Assembly (NCBI RefSeq): GCF_000317535.1
Contig: NC_019757.1
Coordinates: 4,243,501 to 4,307,500, forward strand
DNA length: 64,000 bases
Reading direction: 5' to 3'
Origin: Cylindrospermum stagnale PCC 7417
GTDB lineage: Bacteria > Cyanobacteriota > Cyanobacteriia > Cyanobacteriales > Nostocaceae
The position numbers were made by a program, and so were the translations under genes. The notes under the pieces were generated by a model, which searched no databases, had not been told where the DNA came from, and saw nothing but the letters and a program-made list of their open reading frames with translations. This document shows positions 37,854 through 47,113 of the stretch, piece by piece. Every line of letters starts with the position of its first letter. The first letter of the stretch is position 1.

Positions 37854-38972
37854 ATGTACCTCAAAACCATTCACCTCCGACAGTTTCGCAATTACCAAGA
37901 CCAAAAGGTTGAGTTTACTGCTGCCAAAACGATTTTGGTTGGTAATAATGCTCAGGGAAAGTCCAATTTGTTGGAGGCGGTGGAGTTGCTGGCAACATTG
38001 CGATCGCATCGGCTCGCACGCGATCGCGATTTAGTCCGGGAAGGGGAACCTACAGCCCAAATTAACGCCACCCTAGAGCGAGATACAGGTACCAGTGACT
38101 TGACCTTAACTTTACGCCGTAATGGTCGCCGTAGCGTCGCCCTGAATGGCGAAACAGTGCGCCGTCAAATGGACTTTCTCGGAGTCCTCAATGCAGTGCA
38201 GTTCTCTAGCCTAGATTTAGAACTGGTGCGCGGCGGCCCTGAAGGTCGTCGCAATTGGCTAGATACACTCTTAATCCAACTCGAACCTGTTTATGCTCAT
38301 ATTTTGCAGCAGTATAACCAGGTGTTACGCCAGCGCAATGCTTTTTTGAAACGCCATGTAGAGTCTTTAGATGCAACGGCTCTAAAATCTGAATTAGCTC
38401 TCTGGGATGCACAATTAGCTACCACAGGCACAAGGGTAATTAGACGCCGAGAGCGAGCTATCCAGCGACTGGCTCCCATCGCCGCCGCCTGGCACGCTAG
38501 TATTAGTGGCAGTACAGAAATATTACAAATCAAGTACGCGCCTAATGTACCTCTGACGCCAAACAATCCAGAAGCAGTGCAGTCAGCTTTTTTAGCCAAA
38601 ATGCAACAGCGCGCCGTTGCCGAAATATACCGAGGCACGACCCTTGTCGGACCTCACCGCGACGAAGTAGAATTAAGTATTAATCAAACGCCAGCCCGTC
38701 AATACGGTTCTCAAGGTCAGCAACGAACGCTGGTTCTAGCTTTAAAATTAGCAGAATTACAACTAATTGAAGAAGTCGTCAAAGAGCCACCACTACTTTT
38801 GCTCGACGATGTCCTGGCCGAATTAGACCCGTCCCGCCAAAATCAATTGCTGGATGCCATTCAAGATCGCTTCCAGACCTTGATTACCACCACGCACCTG
38901 GGTTCTTTTAATTCCCCTTGGTTGAATTCCTCTCAAATTTTATTTGTGAAGGCGGGATCTATATCTTCCTGA
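37854..38972 (+). CDS. recF: DNA replication and repair protein RecF
   Basis: This is a 372-residue SMC-like ATPase. Walker A is GNNAQGKS (30-37) after the family start [14 protein letters not shown]. The signature region is at [18 protein letters not shown], and Walker B is [13 protein letters not shown] with the following D-loop, then TTTHLGSF. RecF, with RecO and RecR, loads RecA on gapped DNA. All ATPase motifs are intact. It lies 87 bases after the P-type ATPase gene, on the same strand. The spacer holds a heptamer repeat ending just before the ATG, which could affect translation of recF. Confidence 0.95.
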   Translation: MYLKTIHLRQFRNYQDQKVEFTAAKTILVGNNAQGKSNLLEAVELLATLRSHRLARDRDLVREGEPTAQINATLERDTGTSDLTLTLRRNGRRSVALNGETVRRQMDFLGVLNAVQFSSLDLELVRGGPEGRRNWLDTLLIQLEPVYAHILQQYNQVLRQRNAFLKRHVESLDATALKSELALWDAQLATTGTRVIRRRERAIQRLAPIAAAWHASISGSTEILQIKYAPNVPLTPNNPEAVQSAFLAKMQQRAVAEIYRGTTLVGPHRDEVELSINQTPARQYGSQGQQRTLVLALKLAELQLIEEVVKEPPLLLLDDVLAELDPSRQNQLLDAIQDRFQTLITTTHLGSFNSPWLNSSQILFVKAGSISS

Positions 38973-39356
38973 CGAGTGCAGGTTTTTTAGCAGAATGCTA
39001 GAAAAGAACAGGGACAGTTGAGAAAAAGTTAATTCCTAGGTTTAAAAAAGAGTCCCGACTTACCTTTGAATGAAAAACCTACACCTCTGAGCAGGTATCA
39101 TCGCCAGCCACTTTTTACATTCATCAGCAGTCAACAGTAGAAAATTGGACGGCGTAATTGAAGATTTATCTCCCTATCTTGGGGGATTGTTGCAGTTAAA
39201 CCCCAAATTTGTCCCATCTTTTTGAGACCCGTTATATTAAAATCTTAAATGGATAAGGCAAAAAATTAGACTAATCAAACTGAGATATTCTAGTTGAATT
39301 TACGGAAGTAGTTGACGGGATTTTTGTCATAAATTAAACTTACGGACAGTTCAAAT
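38973..39356. promoter_or_regulatory. Intergenic region with a candidate promoter
   Basis: No gene is seen. Near the right end TTGACG (39312-39317) and TAAACT (39335-39340) are 17 bases apart, a fair sigma-70-type pair. Transcription would begin only about 10 bases before the next ATG. A T-rich block near 38984 with a GCAGAATGCT hairpin may end the recF transcript. Confidence 0.4.
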
Positions 39357-39770
39357 ATGCCCAAAACGCATGACATTTTGGATAAAAATGAAATTGCATC
39401 ACTAGGTGCATCCTTACGAGCGATTGATCAAAAGATCCTCAAAAAGGGTAATAAATCCGGCACAACTAGAATTTGGTTTCAAGGAGCAGAACCTTACTTT
39501 GATGTTTTTTTTGAATTAAAGGATAATCAAATAATATGGTTTCAATTCACATTACGTGGTAAATCGCTTTCCTGGAATAGCAAAAGACCTGGGTTACAAA
39601 CAGGTAATACTAATGAATTAAATATTGATGATGTCAGTTTCTATGCGGCTAGTAAAACAATGCAAAATGACACTCACTCCGATTTAGAGTTTATCAATTT
39701 AGTAAAATTAATTCTCCAAACTAGGACAGAAGAAGCTATTTTTACCCAAGTTTTGGAATTACTTAATTAA
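39357..39770 (+). CDS. Unknown small protein
   Basis: This 137-residue soluble protein is not recognised. It reads as a single alpha/beta domain: an N-terminal helix (EIASLGASLRAIDQKILK), a beta meander with paired aromatic residues (TTRIWFQGAEPYFDVFFELKD, IIWFQFTLRGKSLSWNS), and a C-terminal helix. There is no signal or membrane segment. The order of strands resembles small cyanobacterial conserved hypothetical proteins. It appears monocistronic, with a promoter candidate just upstream and a convergent neighbour. Confidence 0.65.
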   Translation: MPKTHDILDKNEIASLGASLRAIDQKILKKGNKSGTTRIWFQGAEPYFDVFFELKDNQIIWFQFTLRGKSLSWNSKRPGLQTGNTNELNIDDVSFYAASKTMQNDTHSDLEFINLVKLILQTRTEEAIFTQVLELLN

Positions 39771-39799
39771 GTTTTTGCCTCTTAACTAATGACCAATTA

Positions 39800-40258
39800 C
39801 TAATCGGTTTTTTCTAATTTTTTGAAAAAATTGAGAACTGTAAAAGTTAGCACAACGCTAATTAATCCTAACTGCCAAAGACCGCACCCAGCGGTAATTC
39901 CCAAAGCTGCTGAAACCCAAATAGCCGCCGCCGATGTGAGTCCACGAATTTTTGGTTTGTGAGGTAGTTCTGAAGATTGGCGCACAATTTCGCCTGCACC
40001 GAGAAACCCCACGCCAGTAGCAATACCCTGAATTACGCGGCTGATTGCATCAGGACTGGGTTGCATTCCGCTTATTTGCATGGGTATAAGCGTAAAAATG
40101 GCTGAAGCTAAACTGACCAACATATGAGTTCTTAAGCCAGCTGGTTTGTTCTGACGCTGGCGTTCTAATCCAATAACTGCCCCGAATAGTAATGCGAGGC
40201 AGAGCCGAAAGCTGATATTCAGCCAATCATTGCTAGAAATGTCGTAATCACTTGTCAA
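39800..40258 (-). CDS. MgtC/SapB family membrane protein
   Basis: This 152-residue protein has four to five transmembrane helices. MgtC family marks are RLCLALLFGAVIGLERQ near the N-terminus, KPAGLRTHMLVSLASAIFTL, RVIQGIATGVGFLGAGEI and RGLTSAAAIWVSAALGITAGCG. MgtC proteins affect magnesium homeostasis and, in pathogens, virulence. The role in cyanobacteria is probably in magnesium or phosphate balance (inference). The C-terminal soluble extension of long MgtC proteins is absent, so it is the short form. The start is a TTG; no ATG is available upstream. Confidence 0.9.
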   Translation of the reverse strand: MTSDYDISSNDWLNISFRLCLALLFGAVIGLERQRQNKPAGLRTHMLVSLASAIFTLIPMQISGMQPSPDAISRVIQGIATGVGFLGAGEIVRQSSELPHKPKIRGLTSAAAIWVSAALGITAGCGLWQLGLISVVLTFTVLNFFKKLEKTD

Positions 40259-40633
40259 TTTTTGGTTGGCGAGAAATAATACTCTGCTCTACATTACTTG
40301 GTAATATACTTGTGAACTACCCCAATCTATAGACGGACGAAGCTCTGCCAATTCATCGGGAATAGCCTCCAGGACTCCGTAGTTCTATTGGTCTGAGATT
40401 CCCTCCAAAGGTAGAAGTCCTTCCAAGACCCAAATCTTCTTCTTGCAACACTTACCTAGTTAGCTTGGTTTTCGCTTGCGGCATTGGTGGTCAAGATACT
40501 CACCATTTTATCAGAAAAATTGGTGATTCCGCACTACGTGCCGAAGAGAACAGTCCTGAACAATGATTGTCTATACAACACTGGAAATGCCTGAACGTTA
40601 ATTGAGATAATTAGGCATCAACTTAAAAAATTG
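40259..40633. other. Spacer probably derived from a mobile element
   Basis: No open frame is supported. The composition (GGCATTGGTGGTCAAGATACTCACC, and CCAAGACCCAAATCTTCTTCTTGC around 40430) is unlike the flanks. The stretch ends against the truncated IS607 resolvase gene, so it may hold worn transposon ends. I found no clear terminal repeat. Confidence 0.35.
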
Positions 40634-40641
40634 ATGCCTAA
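40611..40641. repeat. Inverted repeat over the resolvase start codon
   Basis: TTAGGCATCAA (40611-40621) and TTGATGCCTAA (40631-40641) pair perfectly over 11 bp with a nine-base A-rich loop. The ATG of the resolvase fragment (40634) lies in the right arm, so the hairpin would mask initiation in RNA. Confidence 0.9.
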
Positions 40642-40954
40642 ATACACATCTCCCGGAGAGACGGCTGAACACTTCGGTGTCAGTCTTCACACATTGAGGA
40701 GGTGGGAAAGAGACAACAAGATCCAAGCAATCAGGACACCATCAGGGCAAAGACGATATGATGTCGCGTCATACACGGGATTATCTAACCAAAGAACAGA
40801 GCGAGCAATTATCGCTTATGCCCGTGTTTCAAGTCGCTCCCAAAAAGCAGACCTTATCATGTTGCGTGCTTTGAGGGATTCCTCCTTTACTGTCAGCAGT
40901 GATGGTATTGCTATCGTTACAGTTCAAGCATTGTTGATCAATGCTCTAATCTAA
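40634..40954 (+). pseudogene. Truncated IS607-type serine resolvase (TnpA)
   Basis: The N-terminal MerR-like DNA-binding domain is complete (SPGETAEHFGVSLHTLRRWERDNKIQAIRTPSGQRRY). The serine recombinase domain starts correctly (RAIIAYARVSSRSQKADL, with the catalytic serine in ARVSS). It then breaks off into unrelated residues and ends at 106 amino acids, about half of the normal 190-210. The rest of the resolvase and the TnpB gene are missing. It is the stub of an IS607-family element. Confidence 0.85.
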
Positions 40955-40958
40955 TTGA

Positions 40959-43325
40959 GTGGACAAACTCTACTGGCTCGACCAAATTAAACTACAAGAC
41001 CGCGCCAAAGTAGGCGACAAAGCGTATTACCTGAGCAGAATCATGCAGCGAGGTTACCCAGTAGTGCCTGGTTTTGTAGTTTCGGCGGAAGTTTTGCGAG
41101 AATTTCTCGAAACTCTAAATAGTTCAGAGTCATTAGTCGCCGACTTACCCCATTCTTCGTTACACCTAGATGTAGCTAATTGGCGTCAACTTCAACAGGT
41201 AGCTGGCCGCTTGCGTCGAGAAATTATCAGTGCCAGTGTACCACCGCAGTGGGCAAGTAAAATTTTCACAGCAGCGAGTGAATGGCAAACCGGCTGTTTA
41301 ATTTTTCGCCCCACGCTGGCAGTATCAACTGGTACACATGGTGTGGGTAATCTGTCTGGGTTGCTGGAGTCAGTGTTTTGTCCATGCAATGAGGAAGCGA
41401 TCGCAAATGCATTAAAGCGTACCTGGAGTCAGTTGTTTCGTGCCAGGAGTCTACTATATTGGCAGCAGGCGGGAATTAACCTACAAAGAATTAATTTAGC
41501 AGTCCTGGTGCAACCCGTTGAAAATGCGATCGCCTCTGGCTTACTCAATACCAACAGATCAACGTGGGAAATTGAAGCCACTTGGGGATTAGGAATGGCT
41601 CTTGCCAACGGCGAAGTATTGCCAGATGCCTACCACATCCAACCGGAAACCGGGGTTGTCCTAGAGCGACAATTGGGGAATAAAATGCTGGCTTATCGTG
41701 TTGATGATGCTGCATCGACCGACTCTTGGCAACCCGTCCCTAGGTCAGTGCTAACTGCCGATAGCACAAGTCTAGTGGCCTACCTGCTTGAGGAATCCCA
41801 ACAAAAACAGTACGCTTTACCAGAAGAATACCTGCAACAATTAATTGCTTTGGGAACTCAGCTAGTGAGTGAAATAGGTACAACCTTGACCATGAAGTGG
41901 ACTATCGCTCAAACATCCTCAGACCCCAAGCTACTCTTGACACAAGTTAGCCCTCCCCAATCTGTAATTAAGAGTTCGTACTTCATTAAGGCACTAGGGG
42001 CATCTGGGGGACGTGTGATGGGTACTGCATACATAATCGGCAGTTCACAACCGAAACCCGAACAACTACCCAAGGGAGTCATTTTAATTGCCTCTGTGGT
42101 CACTCCAGATTGGTTACCATTACTGCAACAAGTTGCTGGAATTATCACGGAACGAGGGGGATTAACTAGCCACGCAGCAATTCTTGCCAGAGAACTTTGC
42201 ATCCCAGCCGTGGTGAGTGCGACAGATGCCACAACCCTCATTCAAAATGGCGAACGACTGCTACTCGATGGCGACAGGGGAGAAGTTTATCGGATCAAAA
42301 GCGAGGTCAGCGAGAAAGTTCAGGCGAGAATAAGTTCTCTTGAAAATCTAGAACTAAATTCTCTCCAAACCTCAAGCCCCCCATTACCCCGCCCTCCCCT
42401 TACTTCTCACCTACCCATGATTGCCACCCAACTGCTGATTAACCTGAGTCAGTCCAGCTTAATCGAGCAAGTGCAAAGTTTGCCTGTAGATGGGGTGGGA
42501 TTATTGCGCTCAGAACTGATGGTGCTAACTATACTAGAGGGGCAACATCCCCATAGTTGGCTTTTGGGCGGGCGTCAGGCAGAATTATTAGAGCGCTGGT
42601 CAGAGCAAATTAGACAATTTGCCCAAGCTTTTGCACCACGACCAGTTTTTTACCGTTCTTTAGATTGGCGATCGCAGGATTTGCCATCATTGAGTGATAG
42701 TTTACAATCTTCCCCACAGTCGATGCTGGGTGAACGCGGAACATACAGCTATTTACAAAATCCCGCAGTTTTTGAGTTGGAACTGCAAGCCTTGGCAGCT
42801 GTACAAGCATCTGGCTACAGCAATATCCACTTAATATTGCCTTTTGTGCGGACTGTGGAAGAGTTTATATTTTGTCGCCGGAAAGTTGAGCAAGCAGGGT
42901 TAACTCAGAGTTCGCAGTTTCAGTTGTGGATGATGGCAGAAGTGCCAAGCGTCTTGTTTTTATTGCCAGAATATGTAAAAGCGGGTGTAGCTGGGATTTC
43001 CATTGGCACAAATGATCTGACTCAATTGCTTTTAGGAGTTGATCGAGAGCAAGGACAACTAGCAAAAATCTTTGATGAACGTCATCCGGCGGTGATGGGT
43101 GCGATCGCCCAATTAATCAAAATGGCCAGAGTTGCGGGCATTCCCTGTTCCATTTGCGGCCAAGCACCAGCCCTCTATCCAGAAATTATTGACCAACTGG
43201 TGCAATGGGGCATAACGTCTATTTCTGTGGAACCGGAAGCATTTGAGCGGACACACCAGGCGATCGCCCGTGCCGAACAACGGTTAATTTTAGCAGCGGC
43301 AAGGCGTCAACTTGGCGAGTTTTAA
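40959..43325 (+). CDS. PEP synthase-like enzyme, divergent
   Basis: This 788-residue protein has the three-part plan of PEP synthases: an N-terminal nucleotide/pyruvate-binding domain (about 1-330), the phosphohistidine domain with GGLTSHAAI (H405), and a C-terminal PEP-binding barrel (GVGLLRSEL, MLGERG, SIGTNDLTQ, SICGQAP with C733). The C-terminal motifs are well kept. The N-terminal domain is not: the GGKNASLGE-type start is VGDKAYYLS, and the RSSATAED-type loop is replaced by RPTLAVSTGTHGVG. It may still transfer phosphate between PEP and histidine, but use of ATP is doubtful. Translation starts at GTG, five bases after the truncated resolvase. Confidence 0.85.
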   Translation: MDKLYWLDQIKLQDRAKVGDKAYYLSRIMQRGYPVVPGFVVSAEVLREFLETLNSSESLVADLPHSSLHLDVANWRQLQQVAGRLRREIISASVPPQWASKIFTAASEWQTGCLIFRPTLAVSTGTHGVGNLSGLLESVFCPCNEEAIANALKRTWSQLFRARSLLYWQQAGINLQRINLAVLVQPVENAIASGLLNTNRSTWEIEATWGLGMALANGEVLPDAYHIQPETGVVLERQLGNKMLAYRVDDAASTDSWQPVPRSVLTADSTSLVAYLLEESQQKQYALPEEYLQQLIALGTQLVSEIGTTLTMKWTIAQTSSDPKLLLTQVSPPQSVIKSSYFIKALGASGGRVMGTAYIIGSSQPKPEQLPKGVILIASVVTPDWLPLLQQVAGIITERGGLTSHAAILARELCIPAVVSATDATTLIQNGERLLLDGDRGEVYRIKSEVSEKVQARISSLENLELNSLQTSSPPLPRPPLTSHLPMIATQLLINLSQSSLIEQVQSLPVDGVGLLRSELMVLTILEGQHPHSWLLGGRQAELLERWSEQIRQFAQAFAPRPVFYRSLDWRSQDLPSLSDSLQSSPQSMLGERGTYSYLQNPAVFELELQALAAVQASGYSNIHLILPFVRTVEEFIFCRRKVEQAGLTQSSQFQLWMMAEVPSVLFLLPEYVKAGVAGISIGTNDLTQLLLGVDREQGQLAKIFDERHPAVMGAIAQLIKMARVAGIPCSICGQAPALYPEIIDQLVQWGITSISVEPEAFERTHQAIARAEQRLILAAARRQLGEF

Positions 43326-43490
43326 ACTCGAATCAGGCGATTTACTCCTGATGGCAAATGCAGCAAGTAGCGTTGAAGCAGAATCCTTGTAAAACATCTG
43401 CTTCGTCGCTATACTGTAGATACTCTGTATATACTTCCTGAAAAAAGGACAGAGTATGAACAACTGTTTCGCTGGATGGAGATTCAGACT

Positions 43491-43733
43491 ATGGTTGCGA
43501 CTGTTGCAAAGTGGGGAAATAGTCTTGCTATTCGTATTCCACAGAATTTAGCAAAAGAGATCCATTTAGCCGAAGGAGTGGAGATAGATATTCGTGTGGC
43601 AGATGGAACTCTAGTGATGAAGCCGAGAAATCGAAAGCGCTACTCCCTTGACGAGCTAATCAAGGGAATCACACCGGAGAATCTGCATAGTGAGATTGAT
43701 AGTGGAATAGCTGTAGGAAATGAAGTTTGGTAG
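43491..43733 (+). CDS. mazE: MazE-type antitoxin
   Basis: This is a 80-residue AbrB-fold (swapped-hairpin) DNA-binding protein with VAKWGNSLAIRIPQNLAKEIHLAEG, then an acidic C-terminal tail that would wrap the toxin. I choose the ATG at 43491 because GGAG precedes it at a good distance; an earlier ATG at 43476 would add five residues. It is the antitoxin of the pair with the MazF gene downstream, overlapping it by seven bases. It should repress its own operon; the short palindromic stretch near 43405-43440 (TACTGTAGATACTCTGTATATAC) is a possible operator. Confidence 0.9.
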   Translation: MVATVAKWGNSLAIRIPQNLAKEIHLAEGVEIDIRVADGTLVMKPRNRKRYSLDELIKGITPENLHSEIDSGIAVGNEVW

Positions 43734-44074
43734 CACAAGCAAATCTATATATTCCAAGTCGGGGAGATATCGTTTACTTGGACTTCGATCCAACAAAGGG
43801 GCATGAGCAGAGGGGGCATAGACCAGCTTTTGTGATCTCGCCTATTGGATATAACGAGAAAACCTCTCTAGCTTTATTTATGCCTATCACGAAGCAAGAA
43901 AAAGGGTATCCTTTTGAAGTTCTTTTGCCATCTGCATTGAAAATTCAGGGCGTTATTCTCGCAGACCAGATTAAGTGTTTAGACTGGAAATCTCGTGGTG
44001 TTCAATTTGTTGAGTCAGTACCAGAAAGTGTGATTGAGGAAGTACAAGCCAAAATTGAGCCACTATTGCTATGA
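43727..44074 (+). CDS. mazF: MazF-type endoribonuclease toxin
   Basis: This 115-residue protein has the PemK/MazF fold: PSRGDIVYLDFDPTKGHEQRGHRPAFVISP, containing the conserved basic residue of the active site, then FMPITKQEKGYPFEVLLP and VILADQIKCLDWKSRG. MazF toxins cut mRNA at short motifs. The start appears to be a TTG overlapping the mazE stop, so its translation is coupled to and weaker than that of mazE, as usual. All conserved segments are intact; an active toxin is likely. Confidence 0.9.
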   Translation: MVAQANLYIPSRGDIVYLDFDPTKGHEQRGHRPAFVISPIGYNEKTSLALFMPITKQEKGYPFEVLLPSALKIQGVILADQIKCLDWKSRGVQFVESVPESVIEEVQAKIEPLLL

Positions 44075-44315
44075 AAAGCATTAAACAGTTGCCAGCAGCT
44101 TAAGACTCAGTGAAACTAAAGTTCTATTACGCTAATTTATTTGGCTGTTCAGGGTATTCAAATGATTTTGAGTTATCTTCTAACTGGCAGTCTAACAAAC
44201 TAGCACAGTACGAGCGCAGGGATATTGTGGGGTGCGTTGTCGCACAGGCGCAATGCACCATCATATCGAACGGACGAACATTATTTTAATTCAAAATATT
44301 AGTTAAAAACAGTTT

Positions 44316-44915
44316 TTATCCCCGAATTCCTTGACACAAAATACCTAAAATCTTATTTAACTCCTTAATATAATAATTATTTAAATCAATAAACACATCA
44401 GATCCTTCTAACTTCAAAAATTTCCAAATATCCCCTGTCGTCACTGCCCCATAAATAGTTTTAATTTCATTACCTTCCTGTTGATTAAATAACTGTGCTG
44501 CTAACATTGCTGCCATACATTGCCCCAAACCGCCTTTAATGTTTTCATTCTTCGCTTCCACAATAATCATTACAGGTGCATTAATTGTTAACTGTTCCTT
44601 AGAACGACTAATAACAAAATCACAATAACCATTTAGCCCCTTTTCAGCATCAACATTAAACTCGGTTCCTGAAAATAAACTAATCTGATAATTAGCCTTA
44701 CGCCTTACCTCCAACAAAATAGGCGTAATAATCATTTCAGAACGCGCTTTTTCAGTATTAATTGCTAATGCTAGTTCAGTAGTTTCTTCTAAGTTACTTT
44801 TTAGTTGCTCACTGAATTGGAGAGGTTCAATATTAGCAAACAAATCAATTTCTTCAACAAGATGAATATTGAAATTCTTTTTAAACTTACTCAAGGTAAA
44901 GTCACTATAAGCCAT
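44316..44915 (-). CDS. Restriction-endonuclease-fold (PD-(D/E)XK-like) protein
   Basis: This 199-residue protein has a central [10 protein letters not shown], then [31 protein letters not shown]. This is a D...ExK pattern followed by a glutamine-bearing helix, typical of PD-(D/E)XK nuclease folds. The N-terminal 60 residues are helical ([28 protein letters not shown]). Cyanobacteria hold many such stand-alone proteins of unknown role, possibly in DNA repair, restriction or transposition. No methylase is near, so a restriction system is not supported. No partner on the same strand is seen. Confidence 0.75.
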   Translation of the reverse strand: MAYSDFTLSKFKKNFNIHLVEEIDLFANIEPLQFSEQLKSNLEETTELALAINTEKARSEMIITPILLEVRRKANYQISLFSGTEFNVDAEKGLNGYCDFVISRSKEQLTINAPVMIIVEAKNENIKGGLGQCMAAMLAAQLFNQQEGNEIKTIYGAVTTGDIWKFLKLEGSDVFIDLNNYYIKELNKILGILCQGIRG

Positions 44916-45462
44916 TTAGATTACCTCGTTATTTTTTAGTGTAGATTGGATTTTTAATAATTGAAAATTATTTTTTAAGGCGTGATGTAATCCTGAATGT
45001 TATACGCAGGTAATTACTATTTTATCCTTAACTACTGTTAAAATTCTATCTTTCTAAGAGTGGCAAATACTACTGACAGTACGATGTCTACGATCAGTGT
45101 AGCCGTAGCATCATGATCTCAAATTTTGGTGGTTCTTCATTTTTAATTCCTCCCTAAGCGCGACGCCCAGTGTGCCCAAAGGTGATATAGGGTAGACAGA
45201 TTCAGAACCCATAATATACGTACTTAGCTTTATGTGAATGCGGAAGTAAGTCTTAGGTATGAAATTTTTATAAATAAGTGTGTTTACGGTTACATTTTTT
45301 GAGTTTTTAATAAAGAATCATAGGAAATACCGTATTTTATCCGTCAAAAAGTAGTTTTAAATACCAAGCTTCAGTGGCAGACAACGTAACTGTTGTACCG
45401 ATAAAGCGGTGCGGTAGTTACGTTTGTCCAAAAATTAAAAATTGCAACCAGGGGTACTAAAC
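44916..45462. promoter_or_regulatory. Long leader region of the sulfur module
   Basis: A 547-base gap without a gene. The last 80 bases hold an inverted repeat (45381-45426), suggesting a regulatory hairpin or operator. Farther left are AT-rich tracts and the words CTACGATCAGTGTAGCCGTAGCATCATGATC (about 45089-45119). A TATAAT-like CATAATATAC lies near 45210-45220. Confidence 0.4.
45381..45426 (+). promoter_or_regulatory. Hairpin upstream of the desulfurase-like gene
   Basis: CGTAACT (45385-45391) pairs with AGTTACG (45416-45422). Outside it ACAA and TTTGT extend the pairing with one bulge, and inside ACCG pairs with CGGT. The structure lies 37 bases before the ATG. A loop sequence of ATAAAG is left open. 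Confidence 0.5.
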
Positions 45463-46917
45463 ATGACTGAAGTACTTGTACAAAGCACGAACAAGAAGCA
45501 AGAACCTCCACAATTGCCGTTGTTTGTGGAAAATATTGACAGTTTTTGGCACCAAGAAATCAGACCCTTATTCACAGATGAGTCTCTAATTTTCAGAGTG
45601 AAAACTCTTAACGGAAAAGATGTCAAGTACGTCAACTTAGATAATGGAGCCACAACAACTCCCTTTGCAGCCCTTAAGCAGTACGTCGATGAGATGCTTG
45701 ACTCCTACGGTAGCGTGCATCGAGGCTCTGGGCAAAAGTCTATCATCACGACACGAGAATATGACGCTAGCAGAGACATAATTCGGGACTTTGTCGGGTC
45801 ATCTTCCCAGAACTATGTCATCTTTGCAAAGAACACGACAGAAGCAATTAATGGAGCTGCCACACTATGGGCAGCAAGACCTGGCAAAATCTTAGTCTCT
45901 GACATTGAACATTCTTCAAACTTGCTGCCTTGGGTAACTAAAGACCAAATTGTGCAATACAGAACCCAGCCAGACGGAAGTGTAAGGATCGCGGAAATTG
46001 AAGATATCTTCAAAGCACACCAAAATCTCCCCGAAGCTGAACAAATCAAGTTATTGACCATTACAGGTGCCTCAACAATTACAGGTTATAGACCCCCGAT
46101 TTATGAAATCGCAGCTTTAGCACATCGGTATGGCGCCAAAATATTTGCTGACGTGTGTCAGTTAATTCAGCATGAGCGGGTAGATATGCGTGCAGATGAT
46201 GACCCCTGTCATTTAGATTTTGTGGCTTTCTCTGGACACAAGATGTATGCCCCTTATGGAACCGGGGTTTTACTGGGACCGAAGGAGTTTTTTGATAGCT
46301 GCTACCCCTATCAAATCGGCGGTGGAAACCTGCCTTATATCACCAGAAACCTAGAAATCAAACGTTTTTATACAGAACGGGCGCATGATCCGGGAACACC
46401 GAACGCAATGGGTGCGATCGCCATAGCAAAAGCGATTCAAATCATAGAAGCGCTTGGACGTGAGCGAATTGCTGAGTACGAACACCATCTCGTTGAACTC
46501 ACCTTCCAACGGCTTCAAGGTATTCCTGGTGTTAAAGTACATATCCCTGGAGATAATTTAGCCCATGTTATCCCCTTTGATATTAATGAGTTTGACGGCC
46601 GCTTGGTGGCAGAAATTTTAGCACAAGAATACGGGATTGGGCTTCGATCTGGGGCTTTCTGCACTTATGAATACATTCGCAAACTCAAGAATATTTCCGA
46701 CGAGCAAGACAGCGAGATTGCCAGACAAGTAGATAGGGGTATTACCCGTAACATTCCTAGCATTATCCGGGCAAGCTTTGCTGTGTACAACACACTTGAA
46801 GACTGCGATCGCTTCATCGGCGCGATCGCGGAAATAGCCCAGAACGGCGTTAATCACTATTTACCCTACTACAAACAAGATCAGACAACTGGTATTTGGA
46901 CTGTAATAGACAGGTAG
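45463..46917 (+). CDS. Aminotransferase class V enzyme, cysteine-desulfurase-like
   Basis: This 484-residue PLP enzyme has a desulfurase fold: an opening VNLDNGATTTPF (as in SufS-type proteins), DIEHSSNLLPW, a PLP lysine K260 in AFSGHKMYAPYGTGVL, and the late cysteine C400 in LRSGAFCTYEY, which corresponds to the persulfide-forming cysteine of desulfurases. It is about 80 residues longer than SufS, with an N-terminal extension. I choose the ATG at 45463 with GGGGT upstream. Followed by sulfite-oxidase-like and TauE/SafE genes, it probably releases sulfur from an amino acid or related compound for their substrate. It is cytoplasmic. Confidence 0.85.
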   Translation: MTEVLVQSTNKKQEPPQLPLFVENIDSFWHQEIRPLFTDESLIFRVKTLNGKDVKYVNLDNGATTTPFAALKQYVDEMLDSYGSVHRGSGQKSIITTREYDASRDIIRDFVGSSSQNYVIFAKNTTEAINGAATLWAARPGKILVSDIEHSSNLLPWVTKDQIVQYRTQPDGSVRIAEIEDIFKAHQNLPEAEQIKLLTITGASTITGYRPPIYEIAALAHRYGAKIFADVCQLIQHERVDMRADDDPCHLDFVAFSGHKMYAPYGTGVLLGPKEFFDSCYPYQIGGGNLPYITRNLEIKRFYTERAHDPGTPNAMGAIAIAKAIQIIEALGRERIAEYEHHLVELTFQRLQGIPGVKVHIPGDNLAHVIPFDINEFDGRLVAEILAQEYGIGLRSGAFCTYEYIRKLKNISDEQDSEIARQVDRGITRNIPSIIRASFAVYNTLEDCDRFIGAIAEIAQNGVNHYLPYYKQDQTTGIWTVIDR

Positions 46918-47113
46918 GTAGTCTCACCCTTTTTAATACCATTTCACTTTAATTAGCCACTAACTTCTGATTTGTCTCAGATATTGGGCGAAATGGCATC
47001 AGGCATTGTCAGCTTCACGCTAAAACCTATATTTGTTGAGAATACCAGGTAGCAGAAGCATACTTTTAACCCTTTTGCTGCCTAAACATATTTAATTACA
47101 AGGGGGTAAAAGC

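Noticed and set aside
37717-38034. Plus-strand frame running from the ATPase end into recF
   Set aside because: It overlaps both genes in another frame and includes the heptamer repeat; a shadow frame.
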